Assembly (NCBI RefSeq): GCF_029960785.1
Contig: NZ_JASBQE010000042.1
Coordinates: 1 to 64,000, forward strand
Direction of reading: 5' to 3'
From: Polyangium sp. 15x6
GTDB taxonomy: Bacteria; Myxococcota_A; Polyangia; Polyangiales; Polyangiaceae
DNA: 64,000 nt
Shown: in pieces, positions 1-7,629 of the stretch
How positions within the stretch are numbered: position 1 is the stretch's first letter
How the letters are laid out: each line of letters begins with the position of its first letter
The notes under the pieces: generated by a model
The model's database searches: none
What the model saw: only the letters and a program-made list of their open reading frames with translations
Told to the model about the DNA's origin: nothing
Program-made: the position numbers and the translations under genes

Positions 1-105
1 ATCGGCGGCGCGGGCGGCATCGGCGGCGACGGCGGCGGCGCGGGCGGCGACGGCGGCGCAGGCGGCGACGCGGGCGGCTCCGGCGGCGCAGGCGGCGACG
101 CGGAA
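1..105 (+). repeat. GGC-rich tandem coding repeat (Gly-Gly-X)
   Basis: Imperfect tandem units of GGCGGCGCA/GGCGGCGAC encode Gly-Gly-Ala/Asp/Ile/Ser. The period is a multiple of 3 and lies in the frame of the MYXO-CTERM protein, so it is a protein linker and not a CRISPR or noncoding satellite. Confidence 0.8.
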
Positions 106-264
106 ACCAGCGGCACGGGAGCAGGCACGCCCGGAGAGGACGGCGGCTGCGCCTGCCGGACAACCTCATCCGCAGATGATTCCTTACCTGCCGCGCCATG
201 GGCCGTGCTCATCAGCCTTGCGCTCGCGAGCTTGCGCAGACGACGGAGCTCTCGGGCGGCCTGA
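1..264 (+). CDS. C-terminal end of Gly-rich protein with MYXO-CTERM-like tail (5' partial)
   Basis: The reading frame is open from base 1 to a TGA at 262-264. The first 35 or so codons encode a low-complexity run of Gly-Gly-Ala/Asp/Ser units. A short Cys-containing motif (GCACR) follows, then a hydrophobic stretch (AAPWAVLISLALASL) and a terminal Arg cluster (RRRRSS). Cys motif, membrane segment and basic tail form the layout of the MYXO-CTERM sorting signal, which in myxobacteria marks secreted proteins for surface anchoring. The catalytic or binding part lies upstream of the window, so function is unknown. Codon use fits the neighbours. The sorting call is from pattern only. Confidence 0.8.
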   Translation: MGGAGGIGGDGGGAGGDGGAGGDAGGSGGAGGDAETSGTGAGTPGEDGGCACRTTSSADDSLPAAPWAVLISLALASLRRRRSSRAA

Positions 265-297
265 CGACACAGCCTGAAACCCCTCCTCATCCCTTGG

Positions 298-330
298 AAG
301 GCCCTGGTCACTCGTGGCGCTCAGGGCCTT
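298..330. terminator. Hairpin after the MYXO-CTERM gene
   Basis: A perfect 9-bp inverted repeat (AAGGCCCTG / CAGGGCCTT) with a 15-nt loop begins 33 nt after the stop codon. No T-tract follows, as is common for GC-rich genomes, so termination is inferred from position and stem only. Confidence 0.5.
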
Positions 331-435
331 CTGCGTATCCCTCCGCCGTCTCGACGCCAGACACCTCGCGTCCCCTCTCGGCCAGGCGGAGCCCGGCCGA
401 TTCACCCCCGAGGCGAGCTCGCTTCGCGATCTCGC

Positions 436-460
436 AGAGCGCCGAACGGTTCGGCGCTCT
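436..460. promoter_or_regulatory. Perfect 25-bp palindrome upstream of bactofilin gene
   Basis: AGAGCGCCGAAC and GTTCGGCGCTCT form exact 12-bp arms around a single G. The element lies about 125 bp upstream of the bactofilin start, in the 321-bp gap after the MYXO-CTERM gene. It could be a dyad operator or a second terminator hairpin. The rest of the gap shows no convincing gene. Confidence 0.45.
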
Positions 461-584
461 AGCACGCTCGACCGTAAGGCCCTGCCTCGATGCCCTGACG
501 AGCAGCGCACGCGCCACGTACTCGCGCACGTCCACGCTCGGGACGGTTGCTCTCGGGGGCGGGGCTGGAGTAAGGCTCGTGGGC

Positions 585-1082
585 ATGGAGCCGCTCTCCG
601 GACAGGACGATCTGCCGCCGCGCGTGGAGGCCTCGGCCGCACAGGCCGGGCATCGGCCCACGGAGATCAACGCCCTGCTCGGGCGGGGCACCCGCTTCGA
701 GGGCAAGCTCTACTTCGAGGGCCGCGTCCGCCTCGACGGCGACTTCCAGGGCGATATCCGCGGCGACGACGTGCTCGTCATCGGCGACGGCGCCCGCGTC
801 TCCGGCGACATCCTCGTCGGCGCCTGCATCGTCACGGGGGGCGAAGTCAACGCGAGCATCCGCGCCCGCACCGCCATCGAGCTCTACGCCCCGTCCAAGG
901 TCACGGGCGCGCTCCACGCGCCGGCCATCTTCATCGATCGCGGCGTCCAGTTCGACGGTACTTGCAAGATGGCCCCCCTCGACGAGGCCGATACGCGCAC
1001 GAGCAAGGAAGCGGCGCCGCCCCCCTCGACGCCAGCGCCGCCGACCCCCGCCTCCCCGGCGCCGCCGGCAGGGCGGGAGTGA
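585..1082 (+). CDS. Bactofilin (polymer-forming cytoskeletal protein)
   Basis: The 165-residue product carries a bactofilin core of about 100 residues. After a short N-terminal tail come beta-helix-like strands typical of the family (INALLGRGTRFEGKLYFEGR, then VRLDGDFQGDIRG and VSGDILVGACIVTGGEVNAS), then a Pro/Ala-rich disordered C-terminus. Bactofilins self-assemble into nucleotide-free filaments that scaffold cell shape, polarity or envelope enzymes. I chose ATG 585 because AAGG lies 9 nt upstream and the family homology starts soon after. GTG 579 in the same frame is possible, and the longer frame upstream lacks homology. It appears monocistronic, 170 bp before the next gene. Confidence 0.88.
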   Translation: MEPLSGQDDLPPRVEASAAQAGHRPTEINALLGRGTRFEGKLYFEGRVRLDGDFQGDIRGDDVLVIGDGARVSGDILVGACIVTGGEVNASIRARTAIELYAPSKVTGALHAPAIFIDRGVQFDGTCKMAPLDEADTRTSKEAAPPPSTPAPPTPASPAPPAGRE

Positions 1083-1252
1083 ACGAACTGTCACGCCCCC
1101 GCAGGATCCTCGCGCCGGAGATCGTCGCGATCCTCTGAAATCCTGCGGTCTTCGTGGGTCGTTCCGATCTTCCGGCGTGGCCGGCATGCCTCGTGCACTT
1201 CGGGAGGACGACGACGATGACGAATCCACGTTGTCGTTTTCCGGAGACACCC

Positions 1253-1918
1253 ATGATGCTTCGCCTGCGCCATCTCGCCTTCGCGTTGCTCACGACCCTG
1301 ACCACCCTCGGCGCCGCGCCGAACCTCGCGCGCGCGGGCGACGAAGAAGCCGCGCGGCTCGAGGCCCGCGGCAAGGCGCAGCGATACACGCAAAAGACGA
1401 CGGATCCGGCGAGCTCGATCGACACGGGCGGCGCGGCGATCCTGGTGCACGCGCCGATCGACGAGGTGCGGCGGATCGTCACGGATTACCGGCACTACGA
1501 GAAGGTCATCAAGCCCTTCAAGCAGAGCAAGCTGCTCTCGCGCACGAAGGGCGTGAGCGAGGTGTACCTGGAGGTGCCGATCCTGCACGGCGCCGCGACG
1601 GTCTGGGTCGTCACGAAGATCGGACAGCCTGTCAAAGACGGGAACGAGGAGCGCATCACCGCGAAGATGGAGCGCGGCAACGTGGACGATTTCCGCGCCA
1701 CGTGGAGGCTGCGCGCGGTGGACGGGGAGCGGACGATCGTGAAACTCGAGATCCTCGTCGACCCGAAGATGCCCGTGCCCTCGTCGGTGGTGACGCCGGA
1801 GCTCTGCACGGCCGCGGACAAGGCCGTCACGGGGGTGCGTGATCAGGCCGAAAAGAACCACGCGGCGGCCTCGGTCGCGCGCGCCGAGAAGCAGAGCGTC
1901 TCCGCCGAGGGCATCTGA
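1253..1918 (+). CDS. Secreted START/SRPBCC-like lipid-binding-fold protein
   Basis: This 221-residue protein has an N-terminal signal peptide (hydrophobic run LAFALLTTLTTLGAAP, cleavage likely near ARAG). The body resembles the START/polyketide-cyclase (SRPBCC) fold: an early strand with HAPIDEVRRIVTDYRHYEKV, a central strand region, and a long C-terminal helix. Such domains hold a hydrophobic ligand in a helix-grip cavity. ATG 1253 is preceded by GGAGA, and an ATG at 1217 is less likely. The gene ends at the base before the stop of the convergent DUF2169 gene. Ligand and role are unknown. Confidence 0.75.
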   Translation: MMLRLRHLAFALLTTLTTLGAAPNLARAGDEEAARLEARGKAQRYTQKTTDPASSIDTGGAAILVHAPIDEVRRIVTDYRHYEKVIKPFKQSKLLSRTKGVSEVYLEVPILHGAATVWVVTKIGQPVKDGNEERITAKMERGNVDDFRATWRLRAVDGERTIVKLEILVDPKMPVPSSVVTPELCTAADKAVTGVRDQAEKNHAAASVARAEKQSVSAEGI

Positions 1919-3796
1919 TCACGAGGCGCGCGCCGCGCCGAGCGCCGCGGCGAGCTTCGACATGAGGCGGGGGTCGTCGACCAGCCGCTGCGCCCACACG
2001 CGTCCGAGGCGCGCCTGATCCGAAGGCTCGAGCCCGAGCTCGGCGAGGACCTCCGCCGTCGTCCCGCGCTCGGCGGCGACCTGGAGCCGCGCATGCTCGG
2101 CGAGCCCGACAGGCAAGCCGAGCCGCTCCTGCGTGGCGTGGTAGGCGGCGTCGTAGGCAAGGAGCAACCGACGTTCTCCCTGCGTGGCTTCCTCGGCCAT
2201 CGCGTCGGCCCAGTGCTGCTCCACGGTGACCCACGACGCGCTGGAGAGAGCGTTCAGCGCGAGGAGCGCGTCGCGACCGTCGGGACGATGGCGCAGCTCG
2301 GCGGCGATCGCGGCGCAGCGCTCGATGGGGATCGCGGCGGGATCGAAGGGAGCGGGGGAGCTCGACGGCGGAGGATCGGCGGAAGCGGCTGCGGGCGCGG
2401 GTGCGGGCGCCGCGGGTGCGGACACGCGCGGGGGCGTGGCGACCTTTCCTCCCTGCACCGGTCCCGGACGCGGCGGCGCGGGTCGCGGGGGTCCCGCACT
2501 CGGGCCCGCGGGTTTGGCGAGGCGCGGCGCGAGCGGCGCGGGCGGCTTGATCGGCAGCTTGCTCGCCGGCGTCGCAGGCTTGCCAGTCGAAGGCGGCGGC
2601 GCAGGCGCGTCCGGGCGCGGCTCGACCCGGCGCCCGATCTCACGCCCCTTCGAAGAAGGCGGCGCCGCGGCCTTCGGCATGTCGAGCGTCGTGTCCTCGG
2701 TGAGCGGCTCCGCGATGAGCTTCGGCGATGGCGACGGCAATGACGACACGGGCGGCGGCGGGAGCGGCGGCGCAGCGATCGGATCCGGGGGAGGAGGCCG
2801 GAAGGGCAGGGGAGCCGTCGGGCTCGGCAGACCGACCTCGCTCCGATCCGTGGGCATCGGCAACGTGCGCGTGCGCTGACGCTGCGAGGGATCGGTCGGC
2901 GCGGGATCCACGAACCTGATCGGCGGGGCCTCCGCCTGCTCCGGGAGCACCATCGTGTCGCCGCTCTTCGGGGCGATGAGCACCGCGTCGTGCCGCATCT
3001 CCAGGAGGTTCAAGCCCGCCTCGACGTCCTCCTCCAGCGACTCGCCGAGGCGCAGGAATCGATCGATCCGCTCGGGCCGGATGCGCTTGCCCTCCGGATG
3101 CGCGGCGACCACGATCTTCCCCACGTCGGCCTCGGCGCCGCTCTTCAGATCGGCGAGCCCGCGGAACGTGAGGACCATCGTCTTCTGCTCGGCGTCGATG
3201 CAGAGCGTGTCGCAGCGGAGCGCGATCTCCGTCACGCGCCCGCCCTTCGGATCGACGCGGAAGGCGTGGGGGCGGCGCTGCGGCAGGCGTGTCTCGATCC
3301 GGCCGGGCATCGGCAGGATGCGGTCCATGCCGATCGAAGCGGCGATGCGGAGGAGGTCGATCCGCTGCTCGCGCGGCGCGCACTGGAAGAAGGCGAACTC
3401 GAAGCCCTCGGGCGGCGGGCCGGCGGCGAGCGCCTCGCCGGCGAGCACCCCCTGCGCCCAGGCATACGCCTCGTCGCCGAGGAGGAGCCTGCGCGAAGGC
3501 GCTTGCGACGACATCGGGCCGCCGGCCGGGAGGATGGCGCCTTCGACGGCGATACGCGCCTCGGGGTCGGTCGCGCCGAGGACGAGGACGTCCACGCGAG
3601 GTTTGAGCGGCGAGAGATCCTCGGCGCCGCCCTCGGCGAGCGTCGTCACGGGCACCTGTGTCTCCGCGACGGTGGCCTCGCCGCCGGGCACGATGGCGAA
3701 CGTCGCCTTGACGATCACCGTGAGCGAATAAGCGCCCGGCGCAGCCTGCCAGATCAAGGCGCCGGCGCGAAAGGGGCAGAGAGAAAGGACCTCCAC
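1919..3796 (-). CDS. DUF2169 domain protein with Pro-rich linker
   Basis: About 625 residues from a GTG start at 3796. The N-terminal 300 or so residues match DUF2169: an opening LTVIVKATFAI strand, then a GRIETRLPQRRP region and a CDTLCIDAEQKTMVLTFRG stretch. DUF2169 proteins often sit in type VI secretion or effector-loading loci, but no T6SS gene is present here. A Pro/Ala-rich segment of over 150 residues follows, then a helical C-terminal region of unknown fold. The upstream frame to 4093 lies within the TetR gene and shows no homology. The gene is 59 bp downstream of the TetR gene on the same strand, so co-transcription is possible. Confidence 0.7.
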   Translation of the reverse strand: MEVLSLCPFRAGALIWQAAPGAYSLTVIVKATFAIVPGGEATVAETQVPVTTLAEGGAEDLSPLKPRVDVLVLGATDPEARIAVEGAILPAGGPMSSQAPSRRLLLGDEAYAWAQGVLAGEALAAGPPPEGFEFAFFQCAPREQRIDLLRIAASIGMDRILPMPGRIETRLPQRRPHAFRVDPKGGRVTEIALRCDTLCIDAEQKTMVLTFRGLADLKSGAEADVGKIVVAAHPEGKRIRPERIDRFLRLGESLEEDVEAGLNLLEMRHDAVLIAPKSGDTMVLPEQAEAPPIRFVDPAPTDPSQRQRTRTLPMPTDRSEVGLPSPTAPLPFRPPPPDPIAAPPLPPPPVSSLPSPSPKLIAEPLTEDTTLDMPKAAAPPSSKGREIGRRVEPRPDAPAPPPSTGKPATPASKLPIKPPAPLAPRLAKPAGPSAGPPRPAPPRPGPVQGGKVATPPRVSAPAAPAPAPAAASADPPPSSSPAPFDPAAIPIERCAAIAAELRHRPDGRDALLALNALSSASWVTVEQHWADAMAEEATQGERRLLLAYDAAYHATQERLGLPVGLAEHARLQVAAERGTTAEVLAELGLEPSDQARLGRVWAQRLVDDPRLMSKLAAALGAARAS

Positions 3797-3855
3797 GCGG
3801 CGCGCAGTGTACGAAGAGCGCGCGGAATCGGCGAGCGCTTCTTCGTGGGTCCCCG

Positions 3856-4503
3856 TCAACGTTCCTTCCGCCGGGCCCTGTGCCGAAGGCCCGGGGGGCG
3901 CCGTCGGGGCGGGCGGCGGAGAGCTTGCCAGACGCGCTCGGGCAGCTCCCGGGCCGCCTCGTCGAGGTCGATCTCGGGGGCGCCGGCGAGCCAGCGCCGG
4001 GCCGTCTCCGCGACCGGGCCGATGACGAGCATCTCGATCAAGGGCTCGGGCAGGGCCACGATGCGCCCGGCCTTCACGTGGGGCCGGAGCCACGCGGAGA
4101 TGGCGGCGATGCGGCCCTGCTTGGAGGCGGCGATGGTGGCCGCGTGGGCAGGCAGGAAGCTCGCATACGCCGAGGCGTGCACGAACCGCGCGGACGCGGG
4201 CTGCGCGGCGGTGTGTCGCAGATACGCCCGGACGAGGGCCGCGACGCCGGCGCGGGCGCCGCGTACGCCTTCGAGCGAGGCCACGAGGTCGTCGAGCAGC
4301 GCGCCCATGCAGCGCGCATACAGGGCGGCGGCGAGGCCGTCGGCATTGCCGAAATGGTGATATAGACTGCCGAGGCTCACCCCGCTCGCGGCGACGACGG
4401 CGTGCACGGTGAAGGCCTCGTGCCCGCCTTTCGCGAATACGTCGAGCGCCGCATCCAGCAAGCGCTTCGTCGTATCCTCGCCGCGCTTCTGCTTCGGCGC
4501 CAT
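3856..4503 (-). CDS. TetR/AcrR-family transcriptional regulator
   Basis: A 215-residue regulator with an N-terminal TetR HTH at about residues 12-55 (TKRLLDAALDVFAKGGHEAF, then VVAASGVSLGSLYHHFGNAD). The C-terminal helical ligand domain ends in an Arg/Pro-rich tail. The ATG shares one base with the stop of the upstream SDR gene (TGATG), so the two are translationally coupled and in one transcript. It probably represses its own operon through the palindrome at 5357-5386. The inducer is unknown but is probably a substrate of the SDR. Confidence 0.88.
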   Translation of the reverse strand: MAPKQKRGEDTTKRLLDAALDVFAKGGHEAFTVHAVVAASGVSLGSLYHHFGNADGLAAALYARCMGALLDDLVASLEGVRGARAGVAALVRAYLRHTAAQPASARFVHASAYASFLPAHAATIAASKQGRIAAISAWLRPHVKAGRIVALPEPLIEMLVIGPVAETARRWLAGAPEIDLDEAARELPERVWQALRRPPRRRPPGLRHRARRKER

Positions 4504-5336
4504 CAGCCCGCCTCGCCGAGCCCGGAGAGTTTTTCCGCCTGCGACCAGAGCTTTGCTGCGAGCGCCTCGTTTCGCGCGACGGGGAGAAGCTCCGTCTCCA
4601 CGTCGAGGTGGTAATACTTGCCCGTCACGCCTTCGAGCGCCGGATCGAGCGCGAGCTTCACGACGGATCGCGCGCCCTCCTCGGGGGATTTCCAGAGCCG
4701 CTTCACCACGCGCAAGAGTCCGCCGAGCAGCCCCTTCCGATCCCCGAGCCCCGTGCGAATGACGCCCGGATGCAACGCGAGGATCGTCGGCCCGCGCTCT
4801 TTCCACCGCGCCGCGAACCGCGGGACGAGCAGCAGGTTGCAGAGCTTCGTCGTGGGATAGGTGCCGAGCGGATGAAAGTCTTCGCCGGTGGGCGTTTTTC
4901 CGAGGTCGGGACGACCCTTCACGTAAAGGCCCGCGCTCACCTGCACGACGCGGCTCCGGCTCTCGACGAGGCGCGCCTCGAGGAGGTGATTGAGCATGAA
5001 GGGCGCGAGGTGGTTCACCACGAAGGCCATCTCGAGCCCATCCTCGTTGAGGATCCGCTCGTCCGGCCAGAGCCCCGCGTTATGGATCAACACGTCGATA
5101 CGCGGGCAGGACGCGAGGATCGTCTCCGCCGTTTGTCGAATGCCCCGTTTCGTGGAGAGGTCGCCACAGGCGAGCGAGACCTCGCCGGTCCCCGCGCCGC
5201 CGAGCTCGTCGCGCGCTCGTTCCCCGCGCTCCCGGTCCCGCGCATGCAGCACCACGCGGCACCCACGCGCGAGGAGCCCCCGCGCCACGGCTTGCCCGAT
5301 GCCACGGTTTCCCCCTGTGACGACGACGGTCTTCAT
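4503..5336 (-). CDS. Short-chain dehydrogenase/reductase
   Basis: A 277-residue classical SDR of the retinol-dehydrogenase/WWOX-like branch. Visible motifs are the nucleotide-binding TGGNRGIG (residues 7-14), NAG near residue 90, a Ser in the VVQVSAG strand, and the catalytic pair in YPTTK. The substrate is likely a lipophilic alcohol or ketone, and an Arg early in the fold (HARDRERG) suggests NADPH. The stop overlaps the TetR start by one base. A strong dyad lies 20 nt upstream of the ATG, consistent with a TetR-controlled oxidoreductase operon. Confidence 0.88.
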   Translation of the reverse strand: MKTVVVTGGNRGIGQAVARGLLARGCRVVLHARDRERGERARDELGGAGTGEVSLACGDLSTKRGIRQTAETILASCPRIDVLIHNAGLWPDERILNEDGLEMAFVVNHLAPFMLNHLLEARLVESRSRVVQVSAGLYVKGRPDLGKTPTGEDFHPLGTYPTTKLCNLLLVPRFAARWKERGPTILALHPGVIRTGLGDRKGLLGGLLRVVKRLWKSPEEGARSVVKLALDPALEGVTGKYYHLDVETELLPVARNEALAAKLWSQAEKLSGLGEAG

Positions 5337-5356
5337 GCGCCGAGCGTACCCCGGAA

Positions 5357-5386
5357 CTGGAACAACATTCTAGAACATTGTTCCAG
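5357..5386. promoter_or_regulatory. Palindromic operator for the SDR-TetR operon
   Basis: The outer arms CTGGAACAA and TTGTTCCAG are exact complements, and the centre TTCTAGAA is also a perfect dyad, all centred at 5371.5. Nested inside is GAACATTGTTC, an 11-bp palindrome of typical TetR half-site form. It lies just upstream of the SDR start and of the divergent ankyrin-type gene, so it may control both. The binding protein is inferred from neighbourhood. Confidence 0.65.
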
Positions 5387-5512
5387 TCTGCCTTCGCCCG
5401 GAGGGTGGTCGTGGTGCGAGAGGTCGACGCGTATCTCCCGTGCGGGATCCTCGAAGATGGGTTCATTCGTGCGGCATGCGAAAATTGCAGGTTCGAGGCT
5501 TGCCGATTCCGG

Positions 5513-6943
5513 GTGGCGTGGTTGGGCCGCGCGAGCTACGGCCCCCGCATAACTACGATCACCGCGCAGAACGTCCACAAGATCGCGGCCGCATTCGAGA
5601 AAAAGAGCCCCAGCCACTCGCTGCTCATCGACCTCGTCGTCGCGGATCGCTTCGCCGAGGCGCGGATCGTCGCGGACGCGGGTATCCACCTCGACCGGGA
5701 AGAGAGCAGCTACCACGGCGGGCCCTTGTACGAAGCCCTCCGCTTCGCGGCGCCGAGCCGGGACATCGACCCGCAGAGCCGAAAGGATCTGCGCGCGCTC
5801 ATCGACAGGCTCTTCGAGCTCCGTGTTCCCTTGGCCCAAGGGAACGCGAACAGCTTCTTCGTGCACTGGGAGCCCGAGGACGAGGCCGCGGCGGTCGATC
5901 TCGCCCGGGACCTCGTCGCGCGCGCCTCAGCCTCGTTCCGCTTCGGCAAAGGCATCCCCGGCAACGTCGGCGATGGCGGCACCTTCCTGCACGCGGCGGC
6001 GGCGCACTTCCCGCTCGTGATCGAAGACCTGCTGCGCGCGGGCGTCGATCCGACCGTCGAGAGCTGGGACGGGACGGCGGCTCATGTCGTGGTCAAGCGC
6101 CTGCATCACGGCGGGGACCGGCTCGTCGCCTGCCTGCGTCCGCTCCTGGCGACCCGCAAGCCCGACGCCGACCTGCTCGGGACGCTGCTCGATCAAATCG
6201 TCACGCCCGAGGTGGGCGAGGGCGCGGCCGAGCAAGCCAAGGGAGTCGAGGAGATGCTGCCCGGGATCCTCGCGGCCTGCGCGCTGCTCGTCGAAGCCGG
6301 CGAGCGCGTCGACGCTCCCGACGCCCAGGGCCGCCTCCCCGTCGACCGCTTCCTCATCGCCATGCGGCAATCGGGGTTCGCGCTCGCCCCCGGCTGGGAA
6401 GAGCACGTCGACGAAGACGGTCTCGAGGACGAGATTTATTTCGAGAAGTTGAGCTTCATGGGATCAGCGTCGGCGCAGACGTACGCCCGCGAGGTCGTGC
6501 GTTTCCTCGTCGAGCGCGGCGGCGCGAGCCCGCGCATGCTCTCCCTGGCAGCCACGGCCCACCTGCCCTTTGCATTGGCCTTCATGCTCGAGCACACGAA
6601 GGCCGACGCGACCGCGCCGGTGAACGCGGACGGCGACACCTTGCTGCATGCAGCGCTCACGCCGGCTGAGAATCGGCCCTTCTTCAGCAGCCCGATGACG
6701 GCGCGCACGCTGAAGCTCCTCGTCGATCGCGGCTGCTCCCCGGAGCAGAAGAACGCAGCGGGCAAGAGCGCCATCGACCTGTACGCCGGCGGGAAGAAGG
6801 GCATCCCCGCCGCGCGCCGCCCGCCGATCGAGCGCGCCTTGGGCATCGGCAAGGGCGCGAAGAAAGCGCCTGCGGCGAAGGCCGCGAAGCCGGCGACGAA
6901 GAAGAATGCCGAGGGGGAGAAGAAGGCCGCGAACAAAGGCTGA
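5513..6943 (+). CDS. Ankyrin-repeat-type protein with Lys/Ala-rich tail
   Basis: The product (476 residues from this start) contains degenerate ankyrin-like units: GGTFLHAAAAHFPLVIEDLL, DTLLHAALTP followed by a long helix, and LKLLVDRGCSPEQKNAAGKS with DLYAGG. Ankyrin repeats mediate protein binding. The C-terminal 30 residues are Lys/Ala-rich like histone H1 tails and could bind nucleic acid. The start is uncertain: the open frame extends to 5378, and GTG 5411 has a GGAGG before it. However, codons before about 5545 lack the GC3 bias of the rest, so a start near 5513-5550 (GTG 5513 or TTG 5522) is preferred. It is transcribed away from the SDR operon across the shared operator. Confidence 0.7.
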   Translation: MAWLGRASYGPRITTITAQNVHKIAAAFEKKSPSHSLLIDLVVADRFAEARIVADAGIHLDREESSYHGGPLYEALRFAAPSRDIDPQSRKDLRALIDRLFELRVPLAQGNANSFFVHWEPEDEAAAVDLARDLVARASASFRFGKGIPGNVGDGGTFLHAAAAHFPLVIEDLLRAGVDPTVESWDGTAAHVVVKRLHHGGDRLVACLRPLLATRKPDADLLGTLLDQIVTPEVGEGAAEQAKGVEEMLPGILAACALLVEAGERVDAPDAQGRLPVDRFLIAMRQSGFALAPGWEEHVDEDGLEDEIYFEKLSFMGSASAQTYAREVVRFLVERGGASPRMLSLAATAHLPFALAFMLEHTKADATAPVNADGDTLLHAALTPAENRPFFSSPMTARTLKLLVDRGCSPEQKNAAGKSAIDLYAGGKKGIPAARRPPIERALGIGKGAKKAPAAKAAKPATKKNAEGEKKAANKG

Positions 6944-6981
6944 AGATCAGGCCGCCGCCAGGGCGCGCAGGACGACGCCGT

Positions 6982-7629
6982 TCAGAGCAGGAGCCCGATC
7001 ACGCCCGCGAGGATCAAGGCCCCCGCCCAGACGCGATCGAGGTCGAACCACGCGCGCCGGAGCATCGCGAGCCCGACCTTGTAGTAGACGATCAGGGCCA
7101 CGATCGCCGAGACCGCCAGCATCGCCAGGGTATGCAGCGAGATCGCGGCCAGGTATCCGCCGGGGCTCGACAGCGAGATCCCCGCGGCGTCGTGGCACGA
7201 CGGGCCGTGGCAAGGCGCCGGGTTGTCCTCGCCGAGCACGAAGACGGGCAGGAGCATGAGCCCCGCGCCGTGCGCCGTGGCCATCAGGAACGACCACACC
7301 ACGAGGTCACGCGCGCTCACGCGCATGCCCACCCAGCGCGGGTGCCGCGGGCGCACGAGCTTGAAGATGCCGAACGCCACGAGCACCCCGCCGGTGATCC
7401 ACGGCAAGATGCCCGTCGGAATGCTCGCCTTGCCCGCCGCGAGCAGCCCCACCGCGAGCCCCACGCTCGCGGCGTGGCCGATCGCGATGGGGACGAGCGC
7501 GCGCAGCACCGCTTTTCCGCTCTTCTCTTGCAGCCCGAGCGCCACCGCGAAGAGCCAGCCCATGCCGGGGCTCAAGCCGTGGTAGGCGCCGAGGGCCGCG
7601 AGCGTGATCCAGGGCCAGATGCTGGTCAC
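6982..7629 (-). CDS. Multi-pass membrane protein coupled to SBP56 gene
   Basis: A 215-residue protein with about six hydrophobic helices and a central loop with two Cys and two His (CHGPSCHD). Helix 1 carries GAYHGLSPG and helix 2 GHAAS, an arrangement vaguely like the His-containing helices of NicO/SafE-type metal transporters, so metal or sulfur-compound transport is a guess. The GTG start overlaps the stop of the upstream selenium-binding-type gene by 4 nt (GTGA), which indicates translational coupling and a shared pathway. The family is not recognised with certainty. Confidence 0.72.
   Translation of the reverse strand: MTSIWPWITLAALGAYHGLSPGMGWLFAVALGLQEKSGKAVLRALVPIAIGHAASVGLAVGLLAAGKASIPTGILPWITGGVLVAFGIFKLVRPRHPRWVGMRVSARDLVVWSFLMATAHGAGLMLLPVFVLGEDNPAPCHGPSCHDAAGISLSSPGGYLAAISLHTLAMLAVSAIVALIVYYKVGLAMLRRAWFDLDRVWAGALILAGVIGLLL

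Noticed and set aside
1-105. Tandem GGC-rich units as CRISPR or satellite
   Set aside because: Period and frame match a Gly-Gly-X protein linker of the MYXO-CTERM protein.
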